DNA from: Tieghemiomyces parasiticus
Taxonomy: Eukaryota > Kickxellomycota > Dimargaritomycetes > Dimargaritales > Dimargaritaceae
Direction: 5' to 3'
Assembly: GCA_027575765.1 (NCBI GenBank)
Contig: JANBPT010000432.1
Span: forward strand, 1 to 36,105
Length of the DNA: 36,105 nucleotides
The notes under the pieces are model-generated. The model did no database searches. It was not told where the DNA came from and saw only the letters and a program-made list of their open reading frames with translations. Below are positions 30,499 through 36,105 of this stretch, piece by piece. Numbering within the stretch: position 1 is the stretch's first letter; every line of letters starts with the position of its first letter. The position numbers and the translations under genes were made by a program.

Positions 30499-33298
30499 AC
30501 ATTCGAAGCCAATGGCCCAGTCCAAATATCAAGAACAGAGGTATGTATAGCGAGGAAGGGCCGGTGGAGGTGGATATAGCAGTAGCTGGGCGGCTAATAT
30601 AAGGGTGAAAGATATCGGTGAAGTCGCCAACGCCTAGCAATAGGCACGGCGGGACCACGCTGGGCTAAAAATAGACGGGCTTGAATGGAGGATAAGGGTG
30701 CACGCTGCTCCCAGCCTATGGGAAGCTAGCTTATGAGGGATTTGATTAGCGTAAGAGAAGTGTGACTGGAGGTGGACAGCGGGGTGGTTTGACTGCGATA
30801 GCGACAAGTATGAGGTGAAGGGGGGGGGGGACGGAAGGCGGGGATAAGAGCTGAACGGGCTTATAATTGACTAGTACGATAGGGTAGGTTTCGACCTTGA
30901 CAGCAAGAGAGTGAGGCTGATGGGCTGGGGCAGGCGGGCGAAAGAGCGTCCTTATCGCATGGTGGGCGGGACGGCTAGCTATATAGCACACGGCTTGAAC
31001 GGAGGTAGCAAGGGTTACACCTATTGTGCCCGTCAAAGGCATAGGGGTGGGATAAAAAAGGAACAGTATGGAAACAGCGAGGCGTGACACCTACTGGTCG
31101 AATAGGGACGGATTTACGCCCCGCGTTCCCATCGAACGATGGCACTCTCCCGCGGAACGGAAAAGGAAGCAAAGAAACGTGCAGGCTGGGCCATTATTCC
31201 AGATTTGTCGATCCACCGGCCCCCACATTTACTGCAATGGGACGGCCATGCACACTGCTTGGGAAGTTTCGAACAGCATCGCGTCCCGCCTTCAGGTAAG
31301 GAACAAGCTTCCATCCAATAGGCAGGTCGGGGCGAATATCGCGCAGACTGGCCGGCTCTCACGGCGGATGAGCCAGAGCTGTGATCTGCGACTGGGTTTG
31401 CATTCGATGCGAAAAGGGTGCAGTGGCATATGGTAGAGCCCGTTTGCCGGTGACGTCGCAGCCACCCATTCCGTCTCCATCGCCAGCCTCGGGCCTCGAC
31501 CCCACTTCATCCTTTGTGGGTCACCCCGGGGGGGTTTTCCGGTTCCGAGCCGTCATACTTTGCCTCTTCAGTTCCCGACTTGCCACTAACAGGTGTCATG
31601 ATGGCTTCTGACGTGGAACCCAACGCTGGCCAGTGGCCGTCGCGACATAAGGAGGTTCGACGGTGTCACTGTACGGACTGCAGATTCGGAAGACTTGAGC
31701 AAACTAGTGGCTGGCCACAGCGGGTGGGTGGCGGTATTGGCGGCACATACCATTTGCCCCTGCAGTAATGAGGGTTGGTTGGGACTCACTAAGCCGCCCC
31801 GTTGCGCATGATTCTACTTACGGCGTCCCCAGAGCTCGCACCGGACCGCGGTCTATTACCACCTGAACACGTTTCAAACAATGGCTTGGCCTACCGGTGG
31901 TGTTTCTAGCTAGATGCGATGAATTGCCTGGTATGCCGAGCCCATAAGCGCCGACCGACTCCGTGCTGCATGTAGTTGCCACTGGCGGCGTTGCTGTAAG
32001 CGGAGGTTCAAAATAGAAGCAACGATCCCCCTTCTTGTTCGCGTGGCCGAGTATTTGGTTGGGGTAGTCCATAACATACTCCCACGGCGGAGGATTGCCT
32101 TCATGGGCCTGGCAGCCACCATGTGTCCTGTGCCGTGTAGCTTCAGGGCGATAGATGTGGAAAAGTGGAGACATTCCCATTGCCCCACAGCACCTGTTTT
32201 CCAAGCGGGGAATTATTGATTGGCCGAGAATAGTCCCTCAGACTTCGGACATCAGCTAGCGACAGCATTGGAAATATCCTTTTTTCCAACCTGTGCGCTC
32301 AGTGACCACATCGTTCTAGCTTTGACAAGGGCGGCGTCACTAGCCGGTGCCGTTGGGAACCACTATGCTATCCCATGCGTTAGTCCATTTGGTTGATATT
32401 TTAGGCCGGTTGGTTCCGTGTTTAACTCGACGGACGTAGCTAGCACCACCCGATATAACCGAACAAGGAGATCGACCGTTCGACCATTTCCTTGCACTCT
32501 CTACCACTTTACCTTTTACATGAGGAAATATTTAATTCTGTTGGGGCGCGCTAGCTCTCAGATTTTAATACCTCCCATAATCTCCTCTAGTATCACACAT
32601 TCAATGGCGAGGCGCCGATTCCCCATTGTGTCCACTTCGGGCACTTATGGCGCCGTCCAGACACCCCGTCTGTAGCCCCTTTAGAGCCAACTCCCTTCCG
32701 GTTCGTCAGTGGACGTCAACGGCATGATGAGCGCCAAACACGCTGCCAGCCTTAAACACTGCTTTGAACTGAGGGTGGCTGATGCCGCCGGTGAAGAGAA
32801 ATGAAGTATACCGTTACCTCCCAAATGATTTTGAGTGATCTACATAACTATCGCTCTTCCACTCGTAGCGTTACCGCATTCTGGCGTCAGTTTGTAGCGG
32901 CCGGAATTGTATTGCATGGTAAAAATACCCGATGATTGTTTGCGTGCAGCAGTGTTCGACAGTTACAACTGAATTCATCCAGATTACCTCAGACCGAACA
33001 CGGGAGTTCGTGCTATAATGTAGATACTAATTGATAATATCAGTCGAAGTAAAAAGAGGTAGCACCATCAGCAGTGGATACAGTAGGTACCAGTTAGAGA
33101 ATCGAGGGTTCAGCTGAGTCGAAAAATACCGAGGAAGGGAGATGTGGGGGGTTGTCGTAGTCAGAAGTAGAGGCGTAGATATGTACGCATAGTCACATAG
33201 AAAATAGTGGAGGGAGAGAGAGGGAGATAGTACAGAGACGGAGCGGGCGTGTAGATGACAGTGTGCCTAGAGGGATGAGGTAGAAAGCGCGGTGAAGT
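30499..33298. other. Gene-poor stretch of about 2.8 kb
   Basis: The first few hundred bases are the HSF promoter side, with a TATTTTTA-like element on the minus strand near 30667. A G11 run lies at 30820..30830. Frames at 31068..31436 and 31818..32204 are open but overlap open frames in other phases and match nothing known. No RNA gene was seen. Confidence 0.45.
30820..30830. repeat. G11 homopolymer
   Basis: Eleven G upstream of the HSF gene (C11 on the coding strand). Confidence 0.95.
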
Positions 33299-34767
33299 TT
33301 ACGACGCAATAAGAGCCTGGATGAGACGGGCCGCCAGGAGCTGTTGGTCGTGGAGGGGCTGGGTGGTCTCAGCGACGGGTTTGCCGAGAAGGAAGAACCG
33401 CACGGTGGTCCGTTGGGGGTCGAGTGACTCCAGCTCGCACAGGTGGGCCTTCACGGTCAGCATGGTATCGCCGGGTGCCAAGGGGACTTTGACGTCGCGT
33501 CCGGTACTCAGGCGCACGGTAAGCTGGGTGGCGGCTGTGGGCAAGGCAAGTGGAGAGCTGGCCTGATGAGATGCAGCGGACCGGGTGTCGCTAGGCAGTT
33601 TTTCACGGTGCCGGTACGAACTGGAACCAGTCGGGATTGATCCCGGGGCGGTGGTTTCGAAATCAAGAGAACTGGAAGTGGCAAGGGACCCCAGCCGCGG
33701 GCTGGTCGACGACTGACGGGCGGTGGGGAAAGGGTTCCCGAGGCAGTGGACAGGTGATATAGTTAAAGGGTTAGGATACAGGTAGGGAGCGTGTGTGGAA
33801 TGGAAGGGAAGGGGTTAGGGGCCTAAAGACACGCGCTGACCAAATATGGTGGTCCTAGACATGTCAGGAACGGCCGGAATCTATCATTGTCCGTTACGTG
33901 GCAGCCGAGTAGGCACCAACAGTCAACCTAGTATACATACAAAGGCCTGGCATAGCCGAAACTAACCAGGTGGGGAGGGGGGGGGAGCATGCAAGACTGG
34001 CCTACTGAGGTAGAGAATGTTTGACCGCTCGTCACCAGCCCCAAGTCCGGCACCTCCGGGAGGGAGGAAAGTTAAACGGCCTTACGGCGGAGAAGGATTC
34101 GGACCCCCCGCCTACGCTTAGGCACAAGCTCATCAACTTCAACAGCTATTCGACGCTTCAACGAACCAGTCCGTTAACTTGCCAATTGAAAGGAGAAATG
34201 GCCGACCTAGGAAGGCACCGTTGCGGAATTACTTACTTTAATGGACTGGTTCTCGGGGGCCAGTATCGTATGGTCGTCGGCGCCGTCGCTGTCGGGCAGG
34301 AGATTCGAAGGGTCATTGAGACAGTAGAGGGGCACCACATAGCGGTTGCCTAAGATGTCATAGCAGCCATCGTTGAGCCGGCCGGTGGGCACTGAAATCT
34401 GGGCCGAGTCCACGATGGTCTGGGCCAGCCGGCGGCTGTCGGCGGTACACACCAGGTGCAGTGCCTGCCAGATTTCCGGGCGGCCTTCGTACGCGGGCGC
34501 CGTATCCCAGAACGCCGCCCGCTCGTGTTCCAAGGCCGCGCGAGTCAGGCGCGGTTTCTCAGACTGCCAGGCGTAAGCATGCCGCGGAGCCAGCGGCCGG
34601 TTACCGCTCCGGGTGAGGACACGGCTCTGGCGTTGGTCGGCCTGGGTGGCGTCGGAGTTGAGGTCGAGGACCTGCGGGTAGGTCGACGAATGAGCCCCAC
34701 GCGGGCGGGCCTCGCCGTGGTACGGCGTACGGGTCTCGTCTTCCGGTGCCGACAAGCAGATTCCCAT
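33299..34767 (-). CDS. Ubiquitin domain-containing protein, UBTD1/UBTD2-like
   Basis: Two exons, complement of join 33299..33712 and 34237..34767; 314 residues. Exon 1 holds the UBTD N-terminal domain: RAAFWDTAPAYEGRPEIWQA (83-102), LAQTIVDSAQISVPTGRLND, CYDILGNRYVVPLYCL (135-150), nearly superimposable on human UBTD2. Exon 2 ends in a ubiquitin-like fold of about 76 residues opening with LTVRLSTGRDVKV and including VRFFLLGKPV. UBTD proteins bind ubiquitin-conjugating and deubiquitinating enzymes and act as ubiquitin-pathway adaptors. The N-terminus MGIC predicts Gly2 myristoylation and Cys4 palmitoylation, as in the animal proteins, suggesting membrane attachment. Between the domains is a Ser-rich linker. 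Donor AAA|GTAAGT at 34236 is clear and in phase 0. The acceptor at 33713-33715 (CCCGTCAG) is preferred; another phase-0 CAG at 33563-33565 would shorten the linker by 50 residues. Confidence 0.87.
33977..33985. repeat. G9 homopolymer inside the UBTD-like gene intron
   Basis: Nine G within intron 33713..34236. Confidence 0.9.
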
Positions 34768-36002
34768 GGCGGTATCGAATGGAGGGGGGTGGTGTGTGAG
34801 GGAGGGGGTCGAAGAAAATATTTCTTAAATCGAGAGTCCGAGCACAGGAAGTGGGTAAACCGACGGGTCTCGAAAGGAGGGCAGAGGTGGTGCTGGCCCT
34901 CCTTTGGCGTGCGGCGGAGAACGAGGTGGTTGGGGCAGGGGTAGAGGTGGTGGTATGAAGTGGGAGAAAGAAGTCGCAAGAGGTGGAATGGCCATGAAGG
35001 TCCGGAGGGATGGGTGCTAAAAAAAGGTCGGTGGGCAAGCGTGCACGGGGTCGGTACGTAGGTGGCTTGCGGTCGGTGGAACTAACCCGTGGCGGGCGGA
35101 AAGTGGAAGTGTTGACATTAATGGCCCTCAACTAGGTACAGGGCGGAAGGGTTCAAGGGAGCGTGTGGTGGAACGGGGAGAAGGTTGTAGGAAAGTAAGG
35201 TGGAGTGGAAGGGCTAAGCCACTGGTGCAGCAGACTCCGAGGGGAAGTGGGCCTGAGACCGAGAGACAACGGAGGTCAGGAGCGCTGGGGGGAGGGAGGA
35301 GTTAAAGGGTTAGCTAGAGGCCTTGCGGCCAGGTGCCCCATCTGCTTGGGGGCTAGGAACGCTGCGAACGGCTTTACCGGACGAATACTGATATCCACGC
35401 CCCCTCCTGCCACCTTGGTCTCTGACTGGCACCAGTGGGTTCGGGGTGGCGATGGCTGTTCAACACGGCCAACCGTCCCATATCCTATAGAGCAGGCAAC
35501 CCATATAACCCTCAAGTATTCCACACGAAGCCCCCAGGTCAGGGGATGGGGGTATTAACGTGTACCGGTACCGTGTGATCTGTGCCGGGCGTGTCGATGG
35601 GTGAAATGATTCGTAAGTCCTGGAATAGTCTGGGGCGGAGGGCAGCAGACGTGGGTTGATGCGTGGTGCGCATTATTAACAGCGTGGCAGGGAAAGAAGC
35701 CTTCCTCAATTGGACCGTCCCAATGGTTGCGACTTCCCCACCGGTAGCCGTGCGGTGGTTAGGAATTGGGCACAAGGCGAACAGCTGCAAATGAAACGAT
35801 CATCTCGACCAGTGCACGCGCTTGATGTTCGGTCATGAGAAAGTTCTGTGTCCCCATAGATGTCGCTACCACGAATATATTTGGCGAGTAGGTTTAGCCC
35901 CCCCCCCCCCCTCACTTTCAGATACTTCCGTTCAGCTTGCCAGAGGGTAGGAGGCGGGATAATCCCCCTGACAGACCAGGCACAAAGTACCGGTACACCT
36001 AC
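34768..36002. other. Stretch upstream of the UBTD-like gene
   Basis: Promoter side of the UBTD-like gene. Frames on both strands are open for 100-180 codons near 34456-35131 but are antisense or upstream shadows with simple Pro/Ser/Arg composition. A minus-strand patch at about 35764..35850 may belong to a gene entering from the right edge. A C14 run lies at 35898..35911. Confidence 0.4.
35898..35911. repeat. C14 homopolymer
   Basis: Fourteen C near the right edge, within the putative intron of the edge gene. Confidence 0.95.
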
Positions 36003-36104
36003 CTTGGCCGTGCAGCGGGCGAACTGCAGGCCTGCATGGCCCAGCTGTCGCCGTAGAAAATGGACCCGGGTTGACAAGTCCCCTACAGGAGGGCGGATTA
36101 CCAG
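36003..36104 (-). CDS. Possible internal exon of a gene cut by the right edge
   Basis: The minus strand is open from the edge and ends at a good donor, GCCAAG|GTAGGT. The peptide contains GDLSTRVHFLRRQLGHAG, an amphipathic basic helix-like stretch. A later minus-strand frame, NFLMTEHQARALVEMIVSF (about 35793-35850), could be the next exon, following a phase-0 CAG at about 35851. The pair faintly recalls the DUF1640/MCUR1-type pattern of a short helix, then TExQAxAL, but this rests on a few residues. I do not assign a function. Confidence 0.3.
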
Positions 36105-36105
36105 C

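Noticed and set aside
30047..30658. 203-codon minus-strand frame across the HSF first exons
   Set aside because: It runs through two well-supported introns in a different phase from the HSF domain and has no domain of its own.
34545..35131. Long minus-strand frames upstream of the UBTD gene
   Set aside because: They overlap exon 1 in another phase and have simple Arg/Pro/Thr/Ser composition, as expected for shadows of GC-rich DNA.
1..36105. A clustered novel system (defence island, biosynthetic cluster, intact transposon)
   Set aside because: The recognised genes belong to unrelated housekeeping or regulatory families on both strands, without shared regulation signals, and no transposase, reverse transcriptase, terminal repeats or synthase genes were recognised.

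Overview
The window looks like nuclear DNA of a fungus. The genes carry spliceosomal introns, mostly 100-250 nt, with GTAAGT/GTAGGT-type donors, and one intron has a perfect TACTAAC branch site. Gene spacing is compact, and the set mixes fungal and general eukaryotic families: an HSF-type transcription factor, Myb repeats, uS11, a UBTD protein and signal peptide peptidase. GC-rich coding sequence and long homopolymeric C/G runs between genes fit an early-diverging filamentous fungus, possibly Zoopagomycota-like. That placement is inference; no marker here proves it. All exon joins were built by hand from splice signals, reading phase and family alignment from memory. For most genes the phases close exactly.

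Left part (1-15.4 kb): the 3' end of a mitochondrial SUV3-type RNA helicase (+); a type II membrane glycosyltransferase of family 25 (-); about 4 kb with no recognisable gene; ribosomal protein uS11/RPS14 (-), with its start codon alone in exon 1; an unrecognised 603-residue disordered protein (-); then about 4 kb with only unconvincing open frames.

Middle part (15.4-25.6 kb): a nine-exon, 759-residue type II AAA+ ATPase of the CDC48/AFG2/SPATA5L1 class, with a degenerate D1 and an intact D2 (-); signal peptide peptidase (-); a TATDN1-like TatD metal-dependent hydrolase in five exons (+); and a protein with tandem Myb-like repeats whose 5' exons are unresolved (+).

Right part (25.6-36.1 kb): a 3 kb gene-poor stretch; a three-exon HSF-type transcription factor (-); another 2.8 kb gene-poor stretch; a two-exon UBTD1/2-like protein (-); and a possible exon of a minus-strand gene cut by the window edge.

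The genes do not form an operon or a cluster with a shared pathway. They are mostly housekeeping functions: mitochondrial RNA turnover, translation, AAA+ remodelling, ER intramembrane proteolysis, DNA or nucleotide hydrolysis, transcription and ubiquitin-related work. I found no defence system, CRISPR array, tRNA, rRNA or intact mobile element. The most interesting points are the AAA+ protein with a disabled first ATPase ring, a likely alternative mitochondrial start in the TatD gene, the unrecognised 603-residue protein, and recurrent C/G homopolymers between genes.
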